A DNA stretch of 64,000 bases from Actinomadura sp. NAK00032 (GTDB lineage: Bacteria; Actinomycetota; Actinomycetes; Streptosporangiales; Streptosporangiaceae), in the NCBI RefSeq assembly GCF_013364275.1, contig NZ_CP054932.1, forward strand, positions 5,456,001 through 5,520,000. The letters are read 5' to 3'. The notes under the pieces were generated by a model. The model ran no database searches. It saw only the letters and a program-made list of their open reading frames with translations, and was not told the DNA's origin. This document shows, piece by piece, positions 53,697 to 62,901 of this stretch (position 1 is its first letter; the number at the start of each line of letters is the position of its first letter). The position numbers were made by a program, and so were the translations under genes.

Positions 53697-56387
53697 TCAC
53701 ACTGTGCCCGGGTCGACCCGCCGACTGGTGCGGCGGCGCTTCCAGCGGCGGAGTTCGTCGGTGCCCCAGACGATGAGCGGGAACACGGCGATGATCGCCA
53801 GGACGTCCCAGGGCAGGGCGGCGGTGCCGAACAGGTCCTGCAGCGGCGGCAGGTAGATCAGAGCGGCGGCGAACAGCAGTTCGAAGGCGATGCCCGCGAG
53901 CAGGAGCGGGTTGCCTGCGAGGCCGACCTCGCGGAGGGACGCGTGGTCGGTGCGGGCGGCCATGGCTGTACCGATCTGGCACGTGACCAGGCCCGCGAAC
54001 GTCGCCGTCGTGGCGGTCAGGTAGGCGTGGTGCAAGGCGGCGCCCTTGCCGGTGGGATCGCCGGGGTGCCAGCCGGCACGCCACAGGACGTAGAAGAACA
54101 CCAGCATGACCAGTGCGGCGGAGACCAGGCCCAGGTAGCCCCAGGCGCGGATCAGCATGTCGCGGGAGATGACGCCTTGGGAGGACGGGCGCGGCGGACG
54201 GTTCATGATGCCGGGCTCGGCGGGTTCGCGGCCGAGTGCGAGCGCGGGCAGTGTCTCGGTGCCGAGGTCGATCGCGAGGATCTGCAGGACGGTGAGCGGA
54301 AGCGGGATCAGGCCGCCGCTGAGCGCGAACACCAGGAAGGGGACGATCTCCGGGACGGCGTGCGCGAAGATGTACAGCATGAATTTGCGGACGTTGTCGT
54401 AGACACGGCGCCCGGATTCGATCGCGGTGACGATGGTCGCGAAATTGTCGTCTGTCAGGACCATGGTGGACGCCTCGCGGGCCACGTCGGTGCCCGAACG
54501 TCCCATCGCCACACCGATGTGGGCTTGGTGCAGGGCCGGGGCGTCGTTGGCGCCGTCCCCGGTCATCGCCACCACCTGGCCGTGGGCGCGTAGCGCGTCG
54601 GCGACCTTCAACTTGGTCTCCGGGGACGAGCGGGCGAAGACGATCTCGGCGTCCCCGGTCAGCAGTTCGTCCAGTTCGACGTCGTGGACCTGCTCAGACT
54701 CGGCGACCACATGGAGCCGGGGGACGCCGATGCCCACCTCCGCCGCGACAGCGGCCGCTGTGACCCCGTTGTCGCCGGTGACGATGTGGACGCGCAGCCC
54801 CGCGTCGTGGCAGCGGCGCACCGCGCCGGCGACCTGCGGGCGCGGCGGGTCGTAAAGCCCGACCAGGCCGAGGAGGCGCAGCCCGGTCTCGGCCTCCTCC
54901 CGGCGCTCGGGCACCTCGCCGCCGTCCGGGAGATCCCGGACGGCCACCGCCAGCACCCGCAGCCCTCGGCGCGCGAGGTCGTCCACCATGGCCATGACCG
55001 CAGGGCCATCGGCACCGGTGGTGCGGGCCAGGACGGCTTCGGGCGCGCCCTTGGCATAGACGGTGAGGCGCTCGGCGCGCTGTCCGATCGTGGACATCAG
55101 CCGCAGCCGCGCGTCGAACCGGAAGATCGCGCGGCGCCGCTCGTCCCGCGCAGCCAGCAGCGCCGCGGCGTCCGGGCCGGCTCCCTCGACCAAGGCGATC
55201 TCGGTCGGGTCGCCCTGCAGGTCGCCGCTCTCGGTGACGGAGACGGTGGTGCATTCGGTCATCGCCTCGGCGAGCGCTTGGGGCGGAGGCTCAGCGGTGA
55301 CAATCCCTGTCTCCAGGGTCCAGTGGGCTTGGAGGCGCATCCGGTTCTGGGTCAGGGTGCCTGTCTTGTCGGTGCAGATGACGTTGGTGGAGCCGAGCGT
55401 CTCCACAGCGCTGAGCCGCTTGACGACCGCGCCCTGCTTCGCCAGGACGCGTACGCCGACCGCCAGCGCGAGCGTGATGGTGGGCAGGAGTCCTTCGGGG
55501 ACGTTGGCGACCAGCAGCCCGATGGCGAACATCAGCGCGTCCCTCAGCGGCAGCCCGACCAGCGCGCCGATCAGCAGGAACACCGCGCCCATGCCGACCG
55601 CGACCGCCGCGATCAGCCAGGCGACCTTCTTGACCTGCACCTCCAGCGGGCTGTCGCGGCGGGGCGCGCGCTGGCTGAGGGCGGCGATGCGGCCGAGTTC
55701 GGTGTGCCCGCCGGTCGCGAAGACGATCGCCTGCGCCTCACCGCCGGTGCAGGTCGTCCCGGAGAACACCAGATTCGGTTCGCGCAGCAGCGGGGCGCCC
55801 TCCTCCGCGGGGGCGGCGACCCGCTCCACCGGCGCCGACTCGCCGGTCAGCATCGACAGGTCGACCTCCACCGCCCCGTCGGTCAGCCGCGCGTCGGCGG
55901 GGATCTTGTCGCCCTCGGCAATCATGATCAAATCACCCGGCACCAGCCCGGCCGCCTCGACCGCCTGCGCCCGCCCGTCCCGGACGGCGTGGGCCTGCTC
56001 GGGCAGATAGGCCGCCAGCGCCTCCACCGCGCGTTCGGCCTGGTGCTCCTGCAGCAGCGCGAAAACGGCGTTGATCAGGATGACCGCGAGGATCGCCCAG
56101 CCCAGCACTCCCATTCCGGCGATGAACGCCAGCGCGCCGGCACCCCACAGCAGCAACGCCAGCGGATGGGCCAGCTGGCCCGACAGCAGCCGCACCAGCG
56201 ACCGCTTCTCTCGCCGCCGCACCTGGTTGGGCCCGTAGACGGCCAGCCGCCGGGCCGCCTCACGCGCGGACAGCCCCCGGTCGCCGGTGCCCAGTTCCCT
56301 GCGCAGCAGCGGCAGGGGTTCCCGCGGATCGGCGCTCGGCTCGGCCGCGCCCGTCGCGGTGCCCGCGTGATGTCGTCTGGCGGGCAT
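53697..56387 (-). CDS. P2-type cation ATPase, CtpF-like
   Basis: 896-residue membrane pump with the P2 layout: an N-terminal cation-ATPase domain (GLSAREAARRLAVYGPNQVR), actuator MLTGESAPVE, M4 motif LVANVPEGLLPTITLALAVG, DKTGTLTQNRM, nucleotide domain KGAPEAVL, hinge GDGANDAPALHQAHIGVAMG and C-terminal helices. PEGLL resembles Na/K- and Ca-type pumps. Closest functional analogue by context is CtpF of the DosR regulon, a calcium exporter. Ion specificity is not proven. Follows the hypothetical gene at 56391 by three bases. Confidence 0.9.
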   Translation of the reverse strand: MPARRHHAGTATGAAEPSADPREPLPLLRRELGTGDRGLSAREAARRLAVYGPNQVRRREKRSLVRLLSGQLAHPLALLLWGAGALAFIAGMGVLGWAILAVILINAVFALLQEHQAERAVEALAAYLPEQAHAVRDGRAQAVEAAGLVPGDLIMIAEGDKIPADARLTDGAVEVDLSMLTGESAPVERVAAPAEEGAPLLREPNLVFSGTTCTGGEAQAIVFATGGHTELGRIAALSQRAPRRDSPLEVQVKKVAWLIAAVAVGMGAVFLLIGALVGLPLRDALMFAIGLLVANVPEGLLPTITLALAVGVRVLAKQGAVVKRLSAVETLGSTNVICTDKTGTLTQNRMRLQAHWTLETGIVTAEPPPQALAEAMTECTTVSVTESGDLQGDPTEIALVEGAGPDAAALLAARDERRRAIFRFDARLRLMSTIGQRAERLTVYAKGAPEAVLARTTGADGPAVMAMVDDLARRGLRVLAVAVRDLPDGGEVPERREEAETGLRLLGLVGLYDPPRPQVAGAVRRCHDAGLRVHIVTGDNGVTAAAVAAEVGIGVPRLHVVAESEQVHDVELDELLTGDAEIVFARSSPETKLKVADALRAHGQVVAMTGDGANDAPALHQAHIGVAMGRSGTDVAREASTMVLTDDNFATIVTAIESGRRVYDNVRKFMLYIFAHAVPEIVPFLVFALSGGLIPLPLTVLQILAIDLGTETLPALALGREPAEPGIMNRPPRPSSQGVISRDMLIRAWGYLGLVSAALVMLVFFYVLWRAGWHPGDPTGKGAALHHAYLTATTATFAGLVTCQIGTAMAARTDHASLREVGLAGNPLLLAGIAFELLFAAALIYLPPLQDLFGTAALPWDVLAIIAVFPLIVWGTDELRRWKRRRTSRRVDPGTV

Positions 56388-56390
56388 GGC

Positions 56391-56821
56391 TCAGCGAAGA
56401 CGTCGCACGTCGGGGGAAGGCTGGTCGGCGACCAGCCGGGAAGGCCTCAGCACCACCTCACGGGTGTCGATGCCCCCCGCCTCGAAGATCATCACTGCGC
56501 CGAACACCTCGTCCTGGACGGCGCCGCACGACACCTCGACGCCCTGGTCCGCCATGGCCTGGACGAGCATGCCCTCCGAACCGTCGCCGAACCGTACGGA
56601 CAGGCGCCCGAACGCCGCGGCGCGGACGGCGACCTTCCCGTCCAGCCCGAACTCCGGCGTGCCCGCCGCCGGTTCGAGACCGAGGAACCGCAGACACGGG
56701 GTCTTCTCGTGCAGCCTTCATGCACCGCGCCCAGGCCCGCCTCGCCGAGCCGCCTGGTCTCGACCTGCACGCCGTCCGTCAGTAGCGCGAACGACCGCGC
56801 GCCGGAAAGCCGCTCCGTCAT
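56391..56821 (-). pseudogene. Hypothetical protein with a frameshift
   Basis: Starts at ATG 56821 (MTERLSGARSFALLTDGVQV). Near 56,716 the frame changes, after which it reads EKTPCLRFLGLEPAAGTPEF, VAVRAAAFGRLSVRFGDGSE and DEVFGAVMIFEAGGIDTREV to a stop at 56391. Together about 142 residues of a compact, protein-like sequence that I do not recognise. It is the first gene before the CtpF-like ATPase and has two DevR-like boxes upstream. Confidence 0.5.
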
Positions 56822-56878
56822 GTTCCCACCGTCCAACGGCTGGCCTCGCCGATCAGCGCCCCAAGGTCATCGGCCGCC

Positions 56879-57096
56879 GGGACCATGGTCCTACGGGAGC
56901 CTCGACCACAATGACTGCCGGCTCCCGCGCACGCACTTCCGGAGAGTGCTGGAGGCGGGAGAAGTCCTCCGCCGCTTAGGCAGCGTTTCGAGTTGGACGG
57001 TGCGCGGTTTCCCGCTTCTCCGTCCCTTCCTTGGGCCTCTCCCGCCCACCTCCATTCCACCTCGCTGGCCCCGGTACCGGCAGGGACCAAGGTCCT
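56879..57096. promoter_or_regulatory. Two DevR-like boxes upstream of the CtpF-like operon
   Basis: GGGAC-CATG-GTCCT at 56879-56892 and GGGAC-CAAG-GTCCT at 57083-57096, each nine of ten. The first is about 58 bases before the operon start. The 56822-57100 gap holds no gene. The second also lies just after the histidine kinase gene and points to the same operon. Confidence 0.55.
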
Positions 57097-57100
57097 CGGT

Positions 57101-58540
57101 TCAGGAAGGTGCGCCTCGTGGGATTGTGGCGGGGATTGTGACGCGGAAGATGGTGTGGTCGGCGGCGATGAGTTCGGCGCGTCCGTCGTGCGCGGCGGCC
57201 ACGGCCTGGACGATCGCCAGGCCGAGGCCGGTGCCGCCCGCGGTGCGGGAGCGGCCGTGGTCGGCGCGGACGAACCGGTCGAAGATCTCGTCCTGTCGAT
57301 CGGGCGGGATGCCGGGACCGTCGTCCTCGACCTCCAGGACGACGCCATTAGTGCGGGCGGCGAGCCGGACGGTGACGTGGGTGCCGGGCGGCGTGTGGGT
57401 CCGGGCGTTGGCGAGCAGGTTCGCGATCAGCTGGTGAAGGCGCCGATCGTCACCCGTGACGGTCACCGGCTCCTCGGGGAGCACCAACTCCCAGCGGTGA
57501 CCGGGACCGGCGGCACGGGCGTCGGCGGTGGCGTCCAGGACGAGCCGAGTCAGGTCGACCGGACGGGTGTCGAGAGGGCGGCCGGCGTCCAGACGGGCGA
57601 GGAGCAGCAGGTCGTCGACCAGTTCGGACATGCGCACCGACTCGGCCTCGATGCGTCCGAGCGCGTGCCGCACCTCCACCGGGACGGGCTCGGACGTGCG
57701 CAGCGCGAGTTCGGCATGGCCCCGGATGGCGGCGACGGGCGTGCGCAGTTCATGGCTGGCGTCGGCGGCGAACCTGCGCAGCCGCTCCTCGCTGGCATGG
57801 CGGCGGGCCAGCGCGTTCTCGACGTGGCCGAGCATCCGGTTCAGCGCCGCACCGACCTGGCCGACCTCGGTGCGGGGGTCGGCGTCGGGAACCCGCTCCG
57901 GCATCGCCACCTCCCCGCTGGCCAGCGGCAGTTCGGTGACGCGGGACGCGGTGGCCGCGACCCGGCGAAGCGGGCGCAGCGCCAGCCGCACCCAGGCCGC
58001 CGCCGCGACCCCGGCGGCGGCGAGCACGGCGGCGAAGAGGACGGCCTCCACCAGGATCAGGCGATGCACGGTCTCCTCGACCGGATGCAGGGGCAGCCCG
58101 GTGATCAGCACGTCGCCGTCGTCGCCGCGCACTGCCGCCATCCGGTACTCCTCCAGCGCCGACAGCGACAGCGGCCGACCGCGGCCGTCGGGCGGGACGG
58201 CGGCCAGTTCGCGCCGGTCGGCGGCGGTCAGCGGAACGGGTTCGACGTCGTCGCCGCGGACGATCACGGCCTGCGTCACCGAGCCCCCGAACAGCCGGGC
58301 GCCGAAGGTTCCCGGCGCCTGCCCGCGGGTGTCCGGGCCGTTGTCGGCGTCCCGGTGGCGTTCATGCTCCAAGCTCGCCGGGAACCTGCCGCCGGACGCG
58401 GTCAGCTGCTCGTCCAGCCGCCCGACGAGGAACCGGTCGAGCGCCACCGCGGTGGCGATCCCGACGGCGAGGCAGCTCAGTGCGAGCAGGACGACCAGTC
58501 CGGCGGTGAGCCGGGCCCGCAGCGTGCGCGAGGCCCTCAC
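57101..58540 (-). CDS. Sensor histidine kinase
   Basis: 479-residue membrane kinase. Helix 1 LVVLLALSCLAVGIATAVAL, an extracytoplasmic sensor of about 125 residues, helix 2 near AVLAAAGVAAAAWVRLALRP, a HAMP domain, the phospho-acceptor histidine in SHELRTPVAAIRGHAELALR, and ATPase boxes LIANLLANARTHTPPGTH, VEDDGPGIPPDRQDEIFDRF and GTGLGLAIVQAVAAAH. It overlaps the regulator gene by four bases. The signal is unknown; likely output is the divergent electron-transfer operon. Confidence 0.9.
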   Translation of the reverse strand: MRASRTLRARLTAGLVVLLALSCLAVGIATAVALDRFLVGRLDEQLTASGGRFPASLEHERHRDADNGPDTRGQAPGTFGARLFGGSVTQAVIVRGDDVEPVPLTAADRRELAAVPPDGRGRPLSLSALEEYRMAAVRGDDGDVLITGLPLHPVEETVHRLILVEAVLFAAVLAAAGVAAAAWVRLALRPLRRVAATASRVTELPLASGEVAMPERVPDADPRTEVGQVGAALNRMLGHVENALARRHASEERLRRFAADASHELRTPVAAIRGHAELALRTSEPVPVEVRHALGRIEAESVRMSELVDDLLLLARLDAGRPLDTRPVDLTRLVLDATADARAAGPGHRWELVLPEEPVTVTGDDRRLHQLIANLLANARTHTPPGTHVTVRLAARTNGVVLEVEDDGPGIPPDRQDEIFDRFVRADHGRSRTAGGTGLGLAIVQAVAAAHDGRAELIAADHTIFRVTIPATIPRGAPS

Positions 58541-59274
58541 GAAGCCTCCGGCTTCAGGACATATCCGACACCGCGGACGGTGTGGATCATCGGCGTCCGG
58601 CCCGCGTCGATCTTCTTGCGCAGGTAGCTGATGTACAGCTCGACGACGTGGGCCTGGCCGCCGAAGTCGTAGTCCCAGACGCGGTCGAGGATCTGAGACT
58701 TGGACAGCACCCGGCGCGGGTTGCGCATCAGGAACCGCAGCAGCTCGAACTCGGTCGGGGTCAGTTCGACGAGCCGCCCGTCGCGGGTCACCTCGCGGGC
58801 ATCCTCGTCCATGGCGAGGCCACCGACGGTGAGCAGCCGCGCGGCATCCTTCTGCCGCGTCATGCCGGCCCGGCGCAGCAGCCCGCGCAGCCGCGCCAGG
58901 ACCTCCTCCAGGCTGAACGGCTTGGTCACGTAGTCGTCACCGCCCGCGGTGATCCCGGCGATGCGGTCCTCGACGGCGTCGCGCGCCGTCAGGAACAGCA
59001 CGCACACCTCCGGCGTCTCGGCGCGGAGGCGGCGCAGCACCTGCAGACCGTCGATGTCGGGGAGCATCACGTCCAGCACGACCGCGTCGGGGCGGAAGTC
59101 GCGGGCGGCGGCGATCGCCTCGGCGCCGTCCCCGGCGGTGCGGACCGCCCAGCCCTCGGAGGCCAGCACGCGCGACAGCACATCGACCAGATCCGGCTCG
59201 TCGTCGACGACCAGGACCCGGACGGGCGTGCCGTCGGCCCGCCGCAGGCTCGCGGATCCGGGTTCACTCGTCAT
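58537..59274 (-). CDS. OmpR-family response regulator
   Basis: 245 residues. Receiver: acidic pair in RVLVVDDEPDLVDVLSRVLA, phospho-aspartate in AVVLDVMLPDIDGLQVLRRL, lysine in YVTKPFSLEEVLARLRGLL. DNA-binding winged helix: VELTPTEFELLRFLMRNPRR, then SKSQILDRVWDYDFGGQAHV and VELYISYLRKKIDAG. ATG 59274 gives the standard length; the frame is open further upstream but the extra sequence is not family-like. Direct repeats in front of it suggest autoregulation. Confidence 0.92.
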   Translation of the reverse strand: MTSEPGSASLRRADGTPVRVLVVDDEPDLVDVLSRVLASEGWAVRTAGDGAEAIAAARDFRPDAVVLDVMLPDIDGLQVLRRLRAETPEVCVLFLTARDAVEDRIAGITAGGDDYVTKPFSLEEVLARLRGLLRRAGMTRQKDAARLLTVGGLAMDEDAREVTRDGRLVELTPTEFELLRFLMRNPRRVLSKSQILDRVWDYDFGGQAHVVELYISYLRKKIDAGRTPMIHTVRGVGYVLKPEAS

Positions 59275-59300
59275 AGTGCGGCCAGCGTCTCCTTCCCACC

Positions 59301-59365
59301 TCTGAGTTTCCTCTGAAACGGCTCTGAAGGGGCGTCTTCCCCACGGTGTCAGAGGGAACTCAGAA
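59301..59365. promoter_or_regulatory. 11-base-spaced TCTGA direct repeats, response regulator sites
   Basis: TCTGAG 59301, TCTGAA 59312, TCTGAA 59323 form three repeats exactly 11 bases apart; TCAGAG 59349 and TCAGAA 59360 form two more, 11 apart, in the opposite orientation. OmpR/PhoB-type regulators bind tandem half-sites at 11-base spacing. The arrays lie between the regulator gene and the divergent reductase gene. Confidence 0.65.
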
Positions 59366-59388
59366 ATTGCGTTGGCAGGGTGGCCGGC

Positions 59389-60747
59389 ATGACCGTGACC
59401 AGACCCGACATCCCGCGGCCCGTCACCCGGCCGCCGCGTCCGGCGTGGCGCGTGCCGTCCTCGTGGCCGCAGGTCCTGATCTACGCGGGCGCCGTGCTCG
59501 TGCTGGCGCTGTGGTGGCGTAGCACCGGCTCGGTCGCCGGACTGGACGGCTGGCTGACCGAGGCTGGGCGTGTCACCGGACTCCTCGCGGGCTACGGATG
59601 CGCCGTCCTGCTCGCCCTGATGGCGCGGGTGCCGGCGTTGGAACGGGGCGTCGGTACCGACCGGCTGGCGCGCTGGCACGCGATGGGCGGCCGGTACACC
59701 GTCTGGCTCGTCATGGCGCACGTCCTGCTGATCATCTGGGGGTACGCGGTGACGTCCCGCACGGACGTCGTCCACCAGACGGTGACCGTGGTGCTCGACT
59801 ATCCCGAGATGCTCAAGGGAACGGCAGGGTTCGTCCTGCTGCTGGGGGTGGGGGTCACCTCCGCGCGGGCGGCGCGGCGCAGGCTGCGGTACGAGATCTG
59901 GCACTACCTGCATTTCGCGACCTACCTGGCGATCTTCCTGGCCTTCTCGCACCAGCTCGCCAACGGCGCCCAGTTCGTCGGCAGCGCCTGGGCGCGGGCC
60001 GCCTGGTACACGCTGTACATCGGGGTCGCCGTGCTCCTCGTGTGGTTCCGCTTCCTCACACCGGTCATCGGCGGTGTCCGGCACGGGCTGCGGGTCGCCG
60101 CCGTCCGCGCCGAGGCTCCCGGGGTCGTCTCCGTCTACATGACCGGACGCGACCTGACCAGACTGCACGCCGAGCCGGGGCAGTTCTTCCGCTGGCGGTT
60201 CCTCGCACCCGGCCTGTGGTGGGCGGCCAATCCCTACTCACTGTCGGAACCGCCGCGCGGGCACCGGCTCCGCATCACGGTCAAGCAGACCGGGGACCAC
60301 AGCCGCGCCCTCGCCCGGCTCCGCCCCGGGACGCGGGTCTGGGCGGAGGGCCCCTACGGCGGCTTCACCGGCACGCGACCCCGCCACGACCGGGCGCTGC
60401 TGCTCGCCGGCGGCGTCGGCGTCACCCCGTTGCGGACCCTTTTCGAGACGCTCCCCGGTGATGTCACCCTCGTCTACCTCGCCCGCCGCCCGGAGGATCT
60501 GGTCCTGCGGCGCGAGCTCGACGCGGTCGCCGCCGCGCGGGGCGCGCGCGTGCACTACTTCGTGGACGAGCCGTCCGAGTACTCGCTCCCGCTGACCGGG
60601 CGGGCACTGCGGTCGGTCGTCCCCGACGTGCGGCACCGGGACGTCTACCTGTGCGGGCCGCCCGGCATGACCAACGCCGCGCTGCGGGCCCTCCGCCAGG
60701 CCGGCGTGCGGCGCCGCCACATCCGCACCGAGTCGTTCGAATTCTGA
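59389..60747 (+). CDS. Ferric-reductase-like membrane flavocytochrome
   Basis: 452-residue membrane oxidoreductase. Six helices with heme histidines in RYTVWLVMAHVLLIIWGYAV and WHYLHFATYLAIFLAFSHQL, then a ferredoxin-reductase module: FAD site FRWRFLAPGLWWAANPYSLS, NAD(P) site LLLAGGVGVTPLRTLFETLP and VYLCGPPGMTNAALRALRQA. It moves electrons from NAD(P)H across the membrane. Operon head of reductase, FMN-binding protein and ApbE. ATG 59389 is chosen; GTG 59380 is in frame. Confidence 0.88.
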   Translation: MTVTRPDIPRPVTRPPRPAWRVPSSWPQVLIYAGAVLVLALWWRSTGSVAGLDGWLTEAGRVTGLLAGYGCAVLLALMARVPALERGVGTDRLARWHAMGGRYTVWLVMAHVLLIIWGYAVTSRTDVVHQTVTVVLDYPEMLKGTAGFVLLLGVGVTSARAARRRLRYEIWHYLHFATYLAIFLAFSHQLANGAQFVGSAWARAAWYTLYIGVAVLLVWFRFLTPVIGGVRHGLRVAAVRAEAPGVVSVYMTGRDLTRLHAEPGQFFRWRFLAPGLWWAANPYSLSEPPRGHRLRITVKQTGDHSRALARLRPGTRVWAEGPYGGFTGTRPRHDRALLLAGGVGVTPLRTLFETLPGDVTLVYLARRPEDLVLRRELDAVAAARGARVHYFVDEPSEYSLPLTGRALRSVVPDVRHRDVYLCGPPGMTNAALRALRQAGVRRRHIRTESFEF

Positions 60748-60757
60748 GAGGCCGAGC

Positions 60758-61180
60758 ATGCGCCGAGCCACGATCGCCACCGGGACGACCATCGCGGGCG
60801 TCGTCCTGCTGCTGTCGCTGAAACCGCACCACCAGGCGGTCTCAGTGGCGCGCCCGCCCGCCCCGGAACCGCCCGCGCCCGGCGGACACGCTGCAACGGC
60901 AACCAACGCGACCTACCGGGGGCAGAGCGTCGACACCCGGTACGGACCCGTCCAGGTAGAGATCACGATGTCGAAGGGCCGCCTCACCGCCGTCCGGGTG
61001 CTGCGCGCCCCCTCGGCGAACGGCCGCGACCGGGAGATCGCCGCCATGGCCCTCCCCCGGCTCACCCGGGAGGCGGTCGCGGCCGGCGGCGCCCACATCG
61101 ACGCGGTCTCAGGAGCGACCTACACCAGTGAGGGGTACATCACGTCCCTGCAGAGCGCCTTGGACCGTGCCCATGCCTGA
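60758..61180 (+). CDS. FMN-binding domain protein
   Basis: 140 residues with one N-terminal membrane anchor (IATGTTIAGVVLLLSLKP), an alanine/proline linker, and an FMN_bind domain. The attachment motif is DAVSGATYTSEGYITSLQSA, in which a threonine accepts FMN through a phosphoester bond formed by ApbE. It is expected on the outer face as an electron carrier between the reductase and an extracytoplasmic acceptor. The apbE gene overlaps its end by eight bases, matching the need for flavinylation. Confidence 0.88.
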   Translation: MRRATIATGTTIAGVVLLLSLKPHHQAVSVARPPAPEPPAPGGHAATATNATYRGQSVDTRYGPVQVEITMSKGRLTAVRVLRAPSANGRDREIAAMALPRLTREAVAAGGAHIDAVSGATYTSEGYITSLQSALDRAHA

Positions 61181-61955
61181 AGCGATCCGCCACGTCGAGC
61201 ACGTGATGGGGACGGCGGTCACCTTCGACATCCGCACGGACTTCACCCCCATCGTCGCCAAGGCGCTTGAAGAGGCCATCGCGTGGCTGCATCATGTCGA
61301 CCACGTGTTCTCCCCGTACAAACCCGAGAGCCAGATGTCTCGCCTGGCGGAAGGCCGCCTCACGGTCGGCGAATGTGATCCCGACGTCGCCGATGTCCTG
61401 CACCACTGCCACGTGCTGGAGCAGCTCACTGGAGGAGCGTTCACCTGCCGACCCGGTGGACGGCTCGACCCCAGCGGCCTGGTCAAAGGTTGGGCGGTCG
61501 AGCGGGCGTCCACGATCCTGTACGAGGCCGGCGCGCTCGACCACTGTGTGAACGGGGGCGGCGACATCCAGACACGCGGGGAGGCCCGCCCAGGACGCCC
61601 GTGGCGGGTCGGCATCACCGACCCCCACCACCGCGACCGGCTCGTCGCCGCCGTGGCCGGACACGACCTCGCGGTCGCCACCTCCGGCACCGCCGAACGC
61701 GGCCCCCACATCATCGACCCCCGCACCGGACATCCCGCCGCGGACCTAGCCTCGATCACCCTGGTCGGACGCCACCTGAGCGACGTCGACGCCCTCGCCA
61801 CCGCCGCCTTCGCCATGGGAGGCGCCGCACGCACCTGGACGGACGCGCATCCCGACATCGAAGCACTGGTCGTGGCCTCCGACGGCTCCACCTGGTGCAC
61901 ATCCGGCTTCGAAGACGTCGCCCTGGCCGTCGTCCCGCCAGACCGGCCGATGTAG
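61173..61955 (+). CDS. apbE: FAD:protein FMN transferase
   Basis: 260-residue ApbE. It cleaves FAD and attaches FMN to the threonine of FMN-binding proteins such as the one encoded just upstream. Conserved parts: HVMGTAVTFDIRTDF start, VFSPYKPESQMSRLAEG, LDPSGLVKGWAVERASTILY, HCVNGGGDIQTRG and the C-terminal HIIDPRTGHPA with the metal-binding TSGTAERG before it. No lipoprotein signal is seen, so it may act on the inner face, or its export signal is unusual. Confidence 0.9.
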   Translation: MPEAIRHVEHVMGTAVTFDIRTDFTPIVAKALEEAIAWLHHVDHVFSPYKPESQMSRLAEGRLTVGECDPDVADVLHHCHVLEQLTGGAFTCRPGGRLDPSGLVKGWAVERASTILYEAGALDHCVNGGGDIQTRGEARPGRPWRVGITDPHHRDRLVAAVAGHDLAVATSGTAERGPHIIDPRTGHPAADLASITLVGRHLSDVDALATAAFAMGGAARTWTDAHPDIEALVVASDGSTWCTSGFEDVALAVVPPDRPM

Positions 61956-61976
61956 GACGGCGCGTTCTCGCCCTGC

Positions 61977-62831
61977 CTAACGGGACCGGCCGATCACCGC
62001 GACCGGACACTCCGCGTGATGGATCACGCCGTGGCCGACGGAGCCGAGCCCGGGCACGCCCGATCGGTGACGGCTCGCACCGACGACGAGGAGATCGGCC
62101 GCCCGGGACACCTTGCACAGAATGGACACCGGATGCCCGATCAGCACATCGTTCACCACCTCGACCAGCGGATGGCGCTCGCGCAGCGGGGCGTAGGCTG
62201 CGATTATCCCGGCACGCCGCTCGTCGTTCATCTGCTCTTCGTCAACGGCATAACCTGACTCGGCAAGGCTCGCTGCGATCTGCCAGGCGTGCACCACGCG
62301 CAGCCGCGCCCCGCGGACGGCCGCGGCATCGAAGGCGTACTCCAGCACATCGTTCGCCTCCTCCTCGATGTCGCATCCCACCGCGACCTCCCCGTGGTCG
62401 GGGCCTGCCTCCCCCCGTACCACCACGACCGGAACGGCCGAGTGCCCGGCCACACGACGGCTTACGGAACCAAGCAGGAGACCAGCGAAGCCGCCATGGC
62501 CGCGCCGGCCGACGACCAGTTCCAAAGCCTTCTCCGACTCGTCCCGCAGCGCGTCCGGCGGCGTGTTGACCACAAGCGCTGTCGTCACTCGCAGCCCGGG
62601 CCAGCGCGTCCGCACGTGTTCCTCAGCCTCACGCAGGACGGCGCGACCCGCATGTGACACGCGCTCCGACTCATCGGGCAGGGCGAACCGCCGAACCTGA
62701 TACGGCCAGATTCTCGCCGCGTGCACGATGTGCAGCGGCCGGTGGCGCCGCACCGCATCGGCGGCCGCCCAAGCGACGGCGCGCTCCGCGACGCCGGACC
62801 CATCCGTCCCCACGACGATCGGTGCCGACAT
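61977..62831 (-). CDS. Universal stress protein, tandem USP domains
   Basis: 284 residues from ATG 62831, which has GGGGAGG upstream. Two UspA domains: IVVGTDGSGVAERAVAWAAA and EVAVGCDIEEEANDVLEYAF starts, ATP loops VVGRRGHGGFAGLLLGSVSR and LLVVGASRHRSGVPGLGSVG. Paralogue of the protein at 39377 (both share ADLLVVGA/RHR-type ends and a GHGVIHH segment). A DevR-like box is 70 bases upstream, shared with the divergent cNMP-binding gene. Confidence 0.92.
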   Translation of the reverse strand: MSAPIVVGTDGSGVAERAVAWAAADAVRRHRPLHIVHAARIWPYQVRRFALPDESERVSHAGRAVLREAEEHVRTRWPGLRVTTALVVNTPPDALRDESEKALELVVGRRGHGGFAGLLLGSVSRRVAGHSAVPVVVVRGEAGPDHGEVAVGCDIEEEANDVLEYAFDAAAVRGARLRVVHAWQIAASLAESGYAVDEEQMNDERRAGIIAAYAPLRERHPLVEVVNDVLIGHPVSILCKVSRAADLLVVGASRHRSGVPGLGSVGHGVIHHAECPVAVIGRSR

Positions 62832-62901
62832 GGCCTCCCCCAATGATCAAGCATGTTGCACAGCTACTTCCACACTTATGAGCGCCGACCGTCGGGCGCA
62901 A

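Noticed and set aside
54684..57437. A 917-codon open frame antisense to the CtpF-like ATPase
   Set aside because: It is the third-position shadow of a high-GC gene; it has no conserved motif and no start region with a ribosome site.
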